64,000 bases of DNA, from contig NZ_BMGI01000001.1 in assembly GCF_014640115.1 (NCBI RefSeq), positions 22,501 through 86,500 of the forward strand. Reading direction: 5' to 3'. Within the stretch, counting starts at the first letter, position 1, and the number at the start of each line of letters is the position of its first letter. Made by a program: the position numbers and the translations under genes. This document shows positions 50,344 through 60,012 of this stretch, piece after piece. The notes beneath the pieces are model-generated. The model searched no databases. It was not told where the DNA came from and saw only the letters and a program-made list of their open reading frames with translations. This DNA comes from Sinisalibacter lacisalsi. GTDB lineage: Bacteria > Pseudomonadota > Alphaproteobacteria > Rhodobacterales > Rhodobacteraceae.

Positions 50344-50425
50344 TTCAGTTGGGGTGCCCATGGCGCGTTGCCACGGGCACAGGCGGTACCTCGGTTTCGT
50401 CGGCTCTGTCGGCCTTCGGGAAAAT

Positions 50426-51610
<1,185 letters not shown>

Positions 51611-51616
51611 AGACAC

Positions 51617-52246
51617 TTACGGTTTTGCTTGATACAAGATATTGTGCACCGGCCGGAACGAACGCCTATGGTGTGGGGTCACCCCGAGATCTTGAAGCGC
51701 CGAAATGTGGCTTTTCGACGGATATCCGGCGTTGCGCTCCCAGCCATAGCCCGGATGCTGTTGCGCAAGATCCACCATGATCCTGTCGCGCGTCACTTTT
51801 GCCACGATCGAGGCCGCCGCGATGGAGAAAGCGCGCCCGTCGCCCTTCACCACGCATTCGGCTGGCAGCGTCAGGCCCTTCGGCACGAGGTTGCCGTCGA
51901 TCAGCACATGATCGGGCGCGCAAACAAGCCCGGCAACCGCGCGTTCCATCGCCAAATGCGCCGCGCGAAGGATGTTGAGCGTGTCGATCTCGGCCACGCT
52001 GGCATGAGCCACCGAAACCTCGGCCCGAACCATGATCTCTTCGAACAGCGCCTCGCGCCGCGCCGCGGTGAGCTTCTTGGAATCGTTCAACCCGGCGGGA
52101 ATATCGTCAACGCGCAACACAACGGCGGCGGCGGTCACAGGGCCCGCGAGCGGACCGCGCCCCACCTCATCGACCCCTGCAATGCGCGAGGCCCCGGCAG
52201 CGATGGCGGCGAATTCGAGCGAGTAATCGGGGCAACTGGCTTTCAT
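51617..52246 (-). CDS. rnhB: Ribonuclease HII
   Basis: A 209-residue nuclease that removes ribonucleotides and RNA primers from RNA-DNA hybrids. The acidic catalytic residues are in GVDEVGRGPLAGPV (about 23-36) and HVLIDGN (about 115-121), with the YPSKSHISAL block near the end. I choose the ATG at 52246 (MKASCPDYSLEF), where AAGG lies just upstream; the frame is open for 61 more codons that resemble nothing. It is followed by ccrM after about 96 bases. Confidence 0.95.
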   Translation of the reverse strand: MKASCPDYSLEFAAIAAGASRIAGVDEVGRGPLAGPVTAAAVVLRVDDIPAGLNDSKKLTAARREALFEEIMVRAEVSVAHASVAEIDTLNILRAAHLAMERAVAGLVCAPDHVLIDGNLVPKGLTLPAECVVKGDGRAFSIAAASIVAKVTRDRIMVDLAQQHPGYGWERNAGYPSKSHISALQDLGVTPHHRRSFRPVHNILYQAKP

Positions 52247-52282
52247 GCGCCTTGGGTCGCGCATCGGGATGCGCGGCGCAAG

Positions 52283-52317
52283 AAAAAACGGGCGGGGGGC
52301 CGAAGCCCACCCGCCCG
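52283..52317 (-). terminator. Terminator of the secreted-protein gene at 52369
   Basis: On the minus strand CGGGCGGGTGGGC, TTCG and GCCCCCCGCCCG (one bulge) are followed by six T. It lies between the stop at 52369 and the rnhB start, so it isolates the two genes. Confidence 0.8.
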
Positions 52318-52368
52318 GGGCGCGGATAACCTGCGACGCGCCGCGCCCCTGCTCGAACGCCCCAGGGC

Positions 52369-52869
52369 TCAGCGGCGCACCGACCGCGGCCGCGACTGCG
52401 CTTCCTTGTAGCCGAAGCGCGCCAGACACTGGGCGTCATAGGCATTCACATTCTGCCGGAGGCGCGGCACCCAGACCCGTTCCTCGCAGCGGTCGGGCAG
52501 GAACGCCCAGTAATCAAAATTCCGCATCAGGCAGGAGCGTGTGTAATAGACGCCCCGGTCCGGGCCGCCCTGCACGTAAAGATCGCACTGGGCAGGAATC
52601 GTCTTGCGCGGATCGGGGCGCTGCGGGCCGCGGCCGGGATGCCGCGCGGGCGGGTGCCGGTCGATCACGCTCCCGCCGCTGTTTTCCTTCGCGGCGGATG
52701 CGATGATCCCGGCGGTGACCAATGCGAAGAACGATGCCGCCGCGACGGCGCCGAGTTCCGCCTCGCCGGCCCTGGCCGGGGTTACGCTGACGGGTGTCAG
52801 CGCGAGGGAGGCCGAAAGCGCCGTAACGATCGCGGTGCGGGTAATGCTCTTTGTGAAAATGAATGCCAT
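52369..52869 (-). CDS. Exported protein of unknown function, four cysteines
   Basis: I do not recognise the family. The 166-residue product has an N-terminal signal peptide (about 1-33, ending PARAGEA) and then a short hydrophobic stretch (VAAASFFALVTAGIIASAA), which could be a membrane anchor. The C-terminal half is basic, with four cysteines (in AQCDLYV, RSCLMRN, DRCEERV and AQCLARF) that could form two disulfides. GGAAAGGA precedes the ATG at 52869; an earlier start would add 29 residues without signal character. It is divergent from the small exported protein at 53045. Confidence 0.72.
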   Translation of the reverse strand: MAFIFTKSITRTAIVTALSASLALTPVSVTPARAGEAELGAVAAASFFALVTAGIIASAAKENSGGSVIDRHPPARHPGRGPQRPDPRKTIPAQCDLYVQGGPDRGVYYTRSCLMRNFDYWAFLPDRCEERVWVPRLRQNVNAYDAQCLARFGYKEAQSRPRSVRR

Positions 52870-53044
52870 GACTTGTCCTTTCCTTGGGATACGGCCCCGG
52901 GCGGGCCGGATTGGAGATCGAGGTGGGACAAGCCTGAGCGGCGGGCGCGACGACACACAATAACAGCGGGTTGTTATGAGATATCAGCCCTGCCCGGCCC
53001 GCTTTGATATTGAATAGCCAACGTCTTGCGCGCAGGGTTTCGGC

Positions 53045-53347
53045 ATGAAAAACCATCTTCTCTTCGTCGCGCTTGGCGCCGTTCTCGCCATGACCGCAGC
53101 CCCCGCAGCGGCCGAGTGCTACGCCGATTACAAGGCCAAGCGCGACAACCCGCTGCGGCTGCACTACGGTGTGATCGCGCTGCCCGACGACGCCTGCGCC
53201 TCGCGCGAAACCGCCGCGCCGGTGATCGCCCAACGGATCAGCGACGACGGGTGGACTCTGCTCGATGTCGTCTCGATCTTCGGGGCGGCGGAACTGGATG
53301 ACGAGAAAAGGAAAGACAGTGCGGGAGACTACTACCTCCGTTACTGA
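53045..53347 (+). CDS. Small exported protein of unknown function
   Basis: A 100-residue product starting with a clear signal peptide (MKNHLLFVALGAVLAMTAAP, cleavage after AAA near 23). The mature part of about 77 residues has two cysteines (ECYADY and DACAS), enough for one disulfide, and the motif KRDNPLRLHYGVIAL. I do not know its function. Its 3' end overlaps the start of the downstream membrane-anchored winged-helix gene by 29 bases, so the two are probably translated together and may act in one pathway, for example as a periplasmic sensor or ligand. Confidence 0.75.
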   Translation: MKNHLLFVALGAVLAMTAAPAAAECYADYKAKRDNPLRLHYGVIALPDDACASRETAAPVIAQRISDDGWTLLDVVSIFGAAELDDEKRKDSAGDYYLRY

Positions 53348-54020
53348 GGCGCGGCTCGCGGGCAACCGGGTGGCGGCGATCGGGATTTTCGCGGTGGTCG
53401 CCATTCTCGGCGCGGCCGCGGTGTTCCTGTTTCTCAACCTGCCCGACGCCAACGCCTTCAATGCGCGCGTCGAGCGCATCTTCGTCGAGAACGATCTCAC
53501 CTCCGAGGCCGAGATCAAGCTGCTCGAGATTCTCGCGCAATCCGGCACCGCCTTCTCCGATACGCTCACGAGCTACCGGGTGGTGATCTTCGTGCTGATG
53601 ATCTTCGCCGCCGCCCTGCTCGTGGCCGCGCTCGTTTTCGTGCTCACCATCATCGTGCTCAACCGGCGGATGGGCGAGATCGAGCGAGCCGGCATCCAGA
53701 TCAATTCCCTCATCATCAGCCGGGCCGACCGGACGGTTTATCTCAACAACATGGAATTCGCCCTCACCCAGGCGGCGCTCGAAACGCTCGCGGTGCTGGC
53801 CGAGGCGCGGATGGACGACGACGTGCTTTCAGGCGCCGAGATCGAAGCCGTGATTTCCGGTCGCGACGCCACCGATTGCGACGAGGCCGCCGGCGCAACC
53901 CGGATAAAACGCCTGCGCGACGCGCTCGGCAACCAGCTGATGTCGGAGTTGCTGGTCCGCACCATCGCCCGGCGCGGCTACATGCTCTCCATCGACAAGA
54001 ACGTGATCCGGATGGTTTGA
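53319..54020 (+). CDS. Membrane-anchored winged-helix protein
   Basis: A 233-residue protein with two membrane helices (about 17-41 and 88-114) and a C-terminal winged-helix domain (about 150-233). The C-terminal block TRIKRLRDALGNQLMSE followed by TIARRGYMLSIDKN has the order of an OmpR/PhoB-type DNA-binding domain, in which an R-x-x-R recognition helix is followed by a GY wing. Between the helices is a periplasmic loop of about 45 residues. No receiver is present, so it would be a one-component membrane regulator. The GTG at 53319 is preferred to the ATG at 53298 because AAAGGAAAG precedes it. It overlaps the upstream small-protein gene. Confidence 0.72.
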   Translation: MRETTTSVTEARLAGNRVAAIGIFAVVAILGAAAVFLFLNLPDANAFNARVERIFVENDLTSEAEIKLLEILAQSGTAFSDTLTSYRVVIFVLMIFAAALLVAALVFVLTIIVLNRRMGEIERAGIQINSLIISRADRTVYLNNMEFALTQAALETLAVLAEARMDDDVLSGAEIEAVISGRDATDCDEAAGATRIKRLRDALGNQLMSELLVRTIARRGYMLSIDKNVIRMV

Positions 54021-54087
54021 GGGGCGGATTCCCACCGCAAGAAACCGCGCCCGGCAAGCGGCAAGAGGCACCGGGCCAGGCGTAACG

Positions 54088-54963
54088 TCAGGCGCCGTTC
54101 CAGCGACCAAGCAGCCAGTACCACTGGTCGGGATTGGCCATGATCCGCGCCGAAAGGCTGTCGTTGAAGGCCTGTGTCATCGTGAGCGGGTCAGTGTGCG
54201 GGATGGCCTCCTCGAACGTCACGTCGAAGCTGTTGCCGTCCGCCCTGCGGATGCCATAGGCGGGCACCATGACCAGGCCGTATTTCAGCGCAAGCTGGGC
54301 GGCGGCAAGGGATGTCAGCGCCGGGCGACCGAGGAAGGGCAGGCGCACGCCCTCGACATATTTCTCGTCGAGCAGGATTGCCATGAAACCGCCGGCGCGC
54401 AGGTGGCGCACCAGTGCCTTGGTTCCGATCCGGCCGGTTTCGAGGATTGGTTTGCCGCCCGCCTCGATGCCCGAGAGCAGCCGCCGCTGGTAGTGCGGGT
54501 TGGTCTGCGGTTTGTAGACGGCCCCCGTTTCCATGCCGCGCGCCTTCAGCACTGCCCGCACCGCCTCCCATTGGCCGAAATGGCCCGAAACGATGATCGC
54601 ACCCTTCCCCGCCGCGCGGGCCTCTTCAAGCGCCGCAAGGCCGGGGCCGGACACGTTGAACCTGTCTTGCCGGGTCTGGAACTCGGCACAGTGATAGATC
54701 TCGAACAGCGTCTGCCCCATCTGGCGGCCCATCTCCCCGCTCAGCCGCGCCCGCTCGCCGCGCGGCATGTTCGGGAAGGCGCGCAAAACCTCGCGCTCGA
54801 AGCGCCACCGCGCGGGCGGAAACCAACGCATGACCATCCCGATCGCCGAGCCCAGCGCGCGCGACCGTGTGCCGAACCGGCGCCAGCGTGACAGGGTCAA
54901 CGCCGACAGCAACGGGATGTATCTCAGTTGGTTCCAGGTGAACCTGAACGGGCGGGAAAACAT
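54088..54963 (-). CDS. LpxL/HtrB-family lauroyl acyltransferase
   Basis: A 291-residue membrane acyltransferase for lipid A or a related glycolipid. The catalytic H-x4-E is in SGHFGQWEAV (about residues 126-135), an N-terminal hydrophobic stretch anchors it, and the later ILLDEKYVEGVRLPFLGRP and VMVPAYGIRR blocks fit the family. The start MFSRPFRFTWNQLRYIP is chosen because homologues begin this way; the frame is open for 46 codons before. It is transcribed alone on the minus strand, with a tRNA-Arg upstream, and converges on the winged-helix gene. Confidence 0.88.
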   Translation of the reverse strand: MFSRPFRFTWNQLRYIPLLSALTLSRWRRFGTRSRALGSAIGMVMRWFPPARWRFEREVLRAFPNMPRGERARLSGEMGRQMGQTLFEIYHCAEFQTRQDRFNVSGPGLAALEEARAAGKGAIIVSGHFGQWEAVRAVLKARGMETGAVYKPQTNPHYQRRLLSGIEAGGKPILETGRIGTKALVRHLRAGGFMAILLDEKYVEGVRLPFLGRPALTSLAAAQLALKYGLVMVPAYGIRRADGNSFDVTFEEAIPHTDPLTMTQAFNDSLSARIMANPDQWYWLLGRWNGA

Positions 54964-55115
54964 GCTGGGTACATGGCCAGTCAGTGACGAATTGCCAAGA
55001 CCAAACCGGAATCGGCGGACACAATCCGCCAATTCCCGTGGAAGAGGCTTCGAAACCGATGCACCGGCCGGGCGGAAATGGCCGCGCGCAGGCCAGGGCA
55101 CGAATTGCCGAGCTA

Positions 55116-55192
55116 TGGCGACCCCGGCAGGATTCGAACCTGCAACCTGCCCCTTAGGAGGGGGCTGCTCTATCCAGTTGAGCCACGGGGCC
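55116..55192 (-). tRNA. tRNA-Arg (anticodon CCT)
   Basis: On the minus strand, acceptor GGCCCCG pairs with CGGGGTC; the anticodon stem GCCCC/GGGGC holds CTCCTAA with anticodon CCT. The T-arm contains GGTTCGAATCC, and CCA is encoded. This tRNA reads AGG. tRNA-Arg genes are common integration sites, but no integrase or flanking repeat was seen. Confidence 0.97.
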
Positions 55193-55233
55193 GCGCGCGG
55201 ACTTAATGGCGATTCGGCGCCGATTTGTCCATG

Positions 55234-56316
55234 TTATTCCGGGTAGAGCCCTTCCGAGGGGCGCAGCCGCAGCGTGTTGCCGTGGCGGATCGTGGGGTTG
55301 AGTTCCACGCGCCTGCCGCGCGTCGGGCCGCCATCGCTTACGCTCACCTCGGCGCCTTGCGCGATGATCTCGGCGGCCTTGCGCCCGATCTCGGCGCGGC
55401 AGGAATCCATCGTGGCCAGTTGCATTGAAAAGCCGTCGAGCAGTTCGATGCCGTTGAACCCCGCCAGCCCGAGGCGGCCGGGCACGTCGATGCCCGCATC
55501 TAGGCAATGCAGCAGTCCGCCCGCGCCGATCATGTCGTTGGAGTAATAGAGAAAGTCGATCTCGGGGCTGCGCTCGAGGATCGCCGCCGTCATCTCGCGG
55601 CCCTTGGCCAGCGCCGAGCCGCCGGCATAGAACTCCTGGTCGACCACCTCGAGACCGGCCTTCGCCAGGGCTTCGGTGAACCCCTCGAAGCGTTTGCGGG
55701 CGCGGTGATCGAGCGGCATCTTGGTGCCGAGGAAGCCGATTTTGCGGTATCCCGCCTTGACGATCGTTTCCGCCATCATCCGCCCGGCGCGGCGATGCGA
55801 GATCCCCACCACGCTGTCGATCGGGGTGCCGTCGGTGTCCATGATCTCGACGATGGGAATGCCCGCGCTACGCAGCATCGCCTTGGCGGCTTCGGAGTGT
55901 TCGAGCCCGGCGATGATCACCCCGGAAGGTCGCCATGAGAGCATCTCGTAAAGCACCTTTTCCTCGCGTTCGGGCAGGTAGTTCGTCACCCCGACAACGG
56001 GCTGGAGCGGGGTATTGTCGAGCACGTCCGAGATCGCCGTGAGCACGCGGGGAAAGACCATGTTGGACAAGGAAGGGATGATAACAGCCACGAGGTTCAC
56101 CCGCTGCGAGGCGAGCGCGCCGGCGATCTTGTTGGGCACGTAGCCAAGGTCTTTCGCAGCGGCCAGAACACGCGTTCGGGTGGCCTCGCTCACGTCGCCC
56201 CGGTTGCGCAAAACCCGGCTCACGGTCATCTCCGACACGCCGGAGGCTTCGGAAACATCACGCAAGGTCAGGGGGCGTTTGGGCGCGGCAGGCTTGTCGT
56301 CGGTCACGGCGGTCAT
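55234..56316 (-). CDS. LacI-family transcriptional regulator
   Basis: A 360-residue repressor. The helix-turn-helix (about 17-60) reads LTLRDVSEASGVSEMTVSRVL and the hinge helix VPNKIAGALAS follows. The periplasmic-binding-protein-like sensor (about 75-345) carries VVGISHRRAGRMMAETIV and FLYYSNDMIGAGGLLHCLD. It looks like the gluconate-regulator (GntR) subgroup of the LacI family. No sugar or gluconate genes are adjacent, so the target is elsewhere or autogenous; the 5' region includes no obvious palindromic operator that I can name. The DNA-binding domain is intact. Confidence 0.92.
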   Translation of the reverse strand: MTAVTDDKPAAPKRPLTLRDVSEASGVSEMTVSRVLRNRGDVSEATRTRVLAAAKDLGYVPNKIAGALASQRVNLVAVIIPSLSNMVFPRVLTAISDVLDNTPLQPVVGVTNYLPEREEKVLYEMLSWRPSGVIIAGLEHSEAAKAMLRSAGIPIVEIMDTDGTPIDSVVGISHRRAGRMMAETIVKAGYRKIGFLGTKMPLDHRARKRFEGFTEALAKAGLEVVDQEFYAGGSALAKGREMTAAILERSPEIDFLYYSNDMIGAGGLLHCLDAGIDVPGRLGLAGFNGIELLDGFSMQLATMDSCRAEIGRKAAEIIAQGAEVSVSDGGPTRGRRVELNPTIRHGNTLRLRPSEGLYPE

Positions 56317-56424
56317 CCATCAGTTCACGCGTTTGATTTCAGCGATGTTAGCGGCAATACCCGGTCATGTCCAAGCATTGAAACACGCGCGGATACCGCT
56401 AACGACACCGTCTTGCCCGGCCCA

Positions 56425-57201
56425 TCAGGCAAGCCGCGAGGCGATCTCTTCCTGCAGCCCCGGTCCGGCCGCGATGACGCCGTCGACTTGAGGCATCGGC
56501 GCGTTGAAACGTGGCTGCGCGCCCTGCCTGTCGGTCACGCGGCCCCCCGCCTCGGTCACGATCAGCGCGCCGGCGGCCACGTCCCATTCCCATGTCGGGC
56601 GCAGGGTGAGCATGGCATCGAAGCGGCCTTCGGCGACAAGGCTCATGCGGTAGGCGAGCGAGGAGCGGAACTGGCGGTTCACCCGGGGCACTTCCGCCCC
56701 GCGCCAGAACCACGGCTCCAGGTTGGAGCGCGTCACCAGCACGGTGGCGCCGTCCAGCGTATCGCCCGTCGCGACGGTGATGCGCGCGCCGTTCAGCGTG
56801 GCGCCATGGCCTTTCGCGGCGGCATAGAGCTTGTCCGCCATCGGCAGGTAGACCACCGCCGCCACCGCCTCGCCGTTGTCGACCACCGCGAGCGAATGCG
56901 CCCAGTTGTGATCGCCCTCGATGAAGGCGCGGGTGCCATCGAGCGGGTCGATCACGAAGGCGCGGGCGGCATCGAGCCGCTCGGGCGTGTCGGGCGTTTC
57001 TTCCGAGAGCCAGCCATAGCCGGGGCGCGCGCCACGCAACCGCTCGGCCAGCATGTCGTTCACGGCGATATCCGCCTCGGTCACCGGCCCGGCCCCGGGC
57101 TTGTCCCATATGCGCGGGCCTTGCCGGAAATACCGCCGCGCGATCTCACCCGCCGCCTGCGCGGCCTCGATGAGCAGCGCGAGGTCGTCATGCGCCGGCA
57201 A
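56425..57201 (-). CDS. cysQ: CysQ-type inositol monophosphatase family phosphatase
   Basis: A 258-residue metal-dependent phosphatase. Motifs run in order: GPVTEADIAVND, the glutamate pair in WLSEETPD, the metal-binding DPLDGTRAFIEG (about residues 87-98), and WEWDVAAGALI near 210. The family hydrolyses 3'-phosphoadenosine 5'-phosphate in sulfur metabolism. It starts with TTG at 57201, because a stop lies two codons upstream in frame and no ATG fits before. It overlaps the pmbA stop by about 14 bases and is co-transcribed with pmbA. Confidence 0.9.
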   Translation of the reverse strand: MPAHDDLALLIEAAQAAGEIARRYFRQGPRIWDKPGAGPVTEADIAVNDMLAERLRGARPGYGWLSEETPDTPERLDAARAFVIDPLDGTRAFIEGDHNWAHSLAVVDNGEAVAAVVYLPMADKLYAAAKGHGATLNGARITVATGDTLDGATVLVTRSNLEPWFWRGAEVPRVNRQFRSSLAYRMSLVAEGRFDAMLTLRPTWEWDVAAGALIVTEAGGRVTDRQGAQPRFNAPMPQVDGVIAAGPGLQEEIASRLA

Positions 57202-58534
57202 GGGTCAGCCCTTCTACCAGCAGCGACGGCACCATGCGCGATTTGTGCGGCTCGGCATCGTTCGCCGGGATCAGTTTGAGCAGCATGTCGATCAGGTTGC
57301 CGGCGATGGTGCATTCGTTGACGGGATAGGTGATCACGCCGTTCTCCACCCAGAACCCTGATGCGCCGCGCGAGTAATCGCCGGTGTTGGGGTTGACCGT
57401 CGAGCCGATCAGCGAGGTGACGAGAAGCCCCGTGCCCATGTCGCGCAGAAGATCGTCGCGGCTCGCGGTGCCTTGCGTGAGCGCCACGTTGGAGACGCTG
57501 GGCGAGGGCGGCGCAGAGGTGCCGCGCGCCGCGTTGGCCGTGCTCTCCATCCCCAGCTTGCGCGCGGTGGCAAGATCAAGCGTCCAGCCGGTGAGAATGC
57601 CGTTTTCCACGATCGCGCGGCGGGAGGTGGGCAGGCCCTCGCCGTCGAAGGGGCGCGAGCCCGAGATGCGGGGGCGGTGCGGGTCTTCGATCAGCGAAAG
57701 CGCCTCGGGCAGCACCTGCTTGCCGAGGCGGTCGCGCAGGAAGGATGAGCCGCGCACGATGGAGGAGCCATTGATCGCCACCAGCAGGTGGCCGATCAGC
57801 GAGGCGGAAACCCGCTCGTCGAACAGCACCGGGAAGCTGCCGGAGGGCGGTTTTTTCGCCCCCGCCCGCGCCGCCGCGCGCTCGCCGGCGATGCGGCCGA
57901 TCTTTTCCGGGCTGGGCAGATCGGCCTGAAACAGGCGGCTCTCGCCGTTGTAATCGCGCTCCATGTCAGGGCCGGTGCCGGAGATCGCGGCGAGCGACAG
58001 CGCGCGGTCGGTGCGGCCGTAGCCTCCCGAAAAGCCGTTGCTGGCAGCGAGGTGGATCTGCCGCCGCCCGTAACCGGCGGACGTGGACTGCACCTGGCTC
58101 ACCCCGGTCACGGCCAGGGCCGCCGCCTCGGCGCGGCGGGCGTGGTCTTCAAGTTCGGCCGGGGCGGGCTCGGGCGACGGGTCTTCAAGCTGCAGCGCCG
58201 CCACGTCCCAATCGCGGGCGAGCTGCGAGGGATCGGCGAGCCCCGCCGTCGGATCTTCCGGCGCCTCGCGGGCCATGGCCACGGCGCGCTCGGCCATCGT
58301 GGCGATGGTGGCCGCGGAAGTATCGGACGCCGAAACACTGGCCTGCCGCCGCCCGATCAGCACCCGCAGCCCGATATCGACGCCCTCGGAGCGTTCGGCA
58401 TGTTCGAGCTTGCCCTTGAGCACGTCGATGGAGAGCGACGTACCGGAAACGGCGATGGCATCGGCGGCATCGGCGCCGGCTTTTTTCGCGGCGTCGAGCA
58501 GGTGCTGGGTGAGGCGTTCGAGCGAGTTCGTCAT
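57188..58534 (-). CDS. pmbA: TldE/PmbA metallopeptidase subunit
   Basis: A 448-residue protein of the TldD/TldE family. PmbA pairs with TldD to make a zinc protease that matures or degrades unfolded peptides, including microcin B17 and CcdA. Typical features are the N-terminal LKGKLEHAERSEGVDIGLRV, the C-terminal barrel with TGDYSRGASGFWVENG and CTIAGNLIDML, and the RRAIVENGILTGW block. PmbA lacks the catalytic HExxxH motif that TldD carries; none is seen here, as expected. No tldD lies in the window. It is divergent from the SDR gene and followed by cysQ. Confidence 0.95.
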   Translation of the reverse strand: MTNSLERLTQHLLDAAKKAGADAADAIAVSGTSLSIDVLKGKLEHAERSEGVDIGLRVLIGRRQASVSASDTSAATIATMAERAVAMAREAPEDPTAGLADPSQLARDWDVAALQLEDPSPEPAPAELEDHARRAEAAALAVTGVSQVQSTSAGYGRRQIHLAASNGFSGGYGRTDRALSLAAISGTGPDMERDYNGESRLFQADLPSPEKIGRIAGERAAARAGAKKPPSGSFPVLFDERVSASLIGHLLVAINGSSIVRGSSFLRDRLGKQVLPEALSLIEDPHRPRISGSRPFDGEGLPTSRRAIVENGILTGWTLDLATARKLGMESTANAARGTSAPPSPSVSNVALTQGTASRDDLLRDMGTGLLVTSLIGSTVNPNTGDYSRGASGFWVENGVITYPVNECTIAGNLIDMLLKLIPANDAEPHKSRMVPSLLVEGLTLAGA

Positions 58535-58651
58535 GCGGCATCCTTTGCGTATTCAGGTGGAGGTAAACGCCCCGGGGCCATCCCGCAAGTCACCGGCACT
58601 GGAATGGCCCCGCGCCTTGCGGTAGCCATGGGCAAAAGCGGAGGGTTCGCA

Positions 58652-59404
58652 ATGGACATGACAGGCAAGACGGTGGTGATCACGGGCGCGAGCCGCGGGA
58701 TCGGGGAAGCGGCGGCGCGCGCCTTCGCCGAAGCGGGCGCGAACGTGGTGCTGCTCGCCCGGAGCGGTGACGCGATCGGGCGGATCGCCCGCGAGATCGG
58801 CGACAACGCGCTCGCCATCACCTGCGACGTGAAGTCTTGGAGCCAGGTCAAATCCGCGATCGAGCAGGCCGCGTGGCGCTTTGGCGGGATCGACGTGCTG
58901 ATCAACAACGCGGGCGTGATCGAACCGATCGCGATGCTGCGCGCCTCCGATCCGGCGGCCTGGTCGAAGGCCTTCGATATCAATCTTAAGGGCGTCTACC
59001 ACGGCATGCGCGCGGTGGTGCCGATGATGCGCGAGAAGGGCGGCGGCTCGGTGCTCACGGTCAGTTCCGGCGCGGCCCACAATGCGCTCGAAGGTTGGAG
59101 CCATTACTGCGCCTCCAAGGCCGCGGCGCACATGATGACGATGGCTCTGCACAAGGAAGAGGCGCGCGCCGGCATCCGCGCCATCGGGCTTTCGCCCGGC
59201 ACCGTGGCCACCGAGATGCAGCGCGAGATCAAGGCCTCTGGCGTCGGCCCGGTGGCGGCGCTCGACTGGTCCGACCACATCCCGCCGGAATGGCCCGCGC
59301 AGGCACTGTTGTGGATGTGCACCGCGGATGCCGACGAGTTCCTCGGCGGTGAGATTTCGTTGCGCGATCCGGACATCCGCAAGCGCATGGGGCTGGGCGG
59401 ATGA
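58652..59404 (+). CDS. Short-chain dehydrogenase/reductase
   Basis: A 250-residue NAD(P)-dependent oxidoreductase. The cofactor loop is TGASRGIG (residues 10-17), NNAG is at about 85, and the catalytic serine-tyrosine-lysine set appears as VSSGAAH and SHYCASK. It has the normal classical-SDR length. GGAGGG lies upstream of the ATG at 58652. Its stop codon overlaps the start of the enoyl-CoA hydratase gene (ATGA), so the two probably act in one pathway such as fatty- or acyl-CoA metabolism; the substrate is not known. Confidence 0.93.
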   Translation: MDMTGKTVVITGASRGIGEAAARAFAEAGANVVLLARSGDAIGRIAREIGDNALAITCDVKSWSQVKSAIEQAAWRFGGIDVLINNAGVIEPIAMLRASDPAAWSKAFDINLKGVYHGMRAVVPMMREKGGGSVLTVSSGAAHNALEGWSHYCASKAAAHMMTMALHKEEARAGIRAIGLSPGTVATEMQREIKASGVGPVAALDWSDHIPPEWPAQALLWMCTADADEFLGGEISLRDPDIRKRMGLGG

Positions 59405-60012
59405 TCCGCCTCGAGCGGGGCGACGGGCTCTGGACCGCGACGATTGCCCGGCCCGACAAGGCCAATTCGCTCACCGCCGGAATGCTGGAAACGCTTGCGG
59501 ACTTCGCCGAGCAGGCGGCGCGGGAAGCGCGGGCGCTGGTGATTACCGGCGAGGGCAAGGTGTTTTCCGCCGGGGCCGACCTTGACGAAGCCCGCGCGGG
59601 GCTCGCCACCAGCCCGCTGTGGGAGCGGCTTTCGGGCACGATCACCTCCGCCCCCTGCCTCAACATTGCCGCGCTCAACGGCACGCTCGCGGGCGGTGCT
59701 TTCGGCATGGCGCTCGCCTGCGATCTGCGCATCGCCGTGCCGGAGGCGAAGTTTTTCTACCCGGTGATGAAGCTCGGCTTCCTGCCGCAACCCTCCGATC
59801 CGGGCCGCCTCACGGCGCTGGTTGGTCCGGCACGGGCGAAGATGATCCTGATGGCCGGCCAGAAGATCAGCGCCGAAGAGGCCCTGGCCTGGGGGCTGGT
59901 GGATCGCGTGGTGCCGGGGGAGGGCCTGCGCGAGGCGGTATCGGACCTCTGCGCCGACGCTTTGGGCGCACGTCCGGAGCACGTGGCCGGGATCAAGGCG
60001 ATGATCCGCTAA
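59401..60012 (+). CDS. Enoyl-CoA hydratase/isomerase family protein, short
   Basis: A 203-residue crotonase-fold protein. The oxyanion-hole signatures are present: KVFSAGADLDEA (about residues 57-68) and LNGTLAGGAFGMALACDLRIA (about 98-118). It lacks about 50 C-terminal residues of typical 257-residue family members, including the helices that normally close the trimer, but the end (EHVAGIKAMIR) looks intact rather than frameshifted. It is coupled to the SDR gene by overlap. The stop overlaps the convergent HNH gene by four bases. The catalytic reaction is uncertain. Confidence 0.85.
   Translation: MIRLERGDGLWTATIARPDKANSLTAGMLETLADFAEQAAREARALVITGEGKVFSAGADLDEARAGLATSPLWERLSGTITSAPCLNIAALNGTLAGGAFGMALACDLRIAVPEAKFFYPVMKLGFLPQPSDPGRLTALVGPARAKMILMAGQKISAEEALAWGLVDRVVPGEGLREAVSDLCADALGARPEHVAGIKAMIR

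Larger units (their letters stand above)
50097..50425. other. Intergenic region with two opposed terminators and possible small RNA
   Basis: Between the response regulator stop and the ccrM stop there is no gene. A forward terminator (50238-50265) stands far from the regulator stop (142 bases), which leaves room for a long trailer or an independent small RNA ending there. Just before the terminator is GATCCTCCCTGTTGGACTG, whose C-rich part could pair with ribosome binding sites. A reverse terminator for ccrM lies at 50313-50343. The remainder, to 50425, shows nothing I can assign. Confidence 0.45.

Noticed and set aside
53265-53318. Longer N-terminus for the winged-helix protein
   Set aside because: The upstream codons lie deep within the small exported-protein gene, while the GTG at 53319 has a good ribosome binding site. 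The ATG at 53298 remains possible.
57788-58651. Long N-terminal extension of the SDR frame
   Set aside because: The extension lies antisense to pmbA and has no conserved sequence; the SDR begins at a good ATG with a ribosome binding site at 58652.
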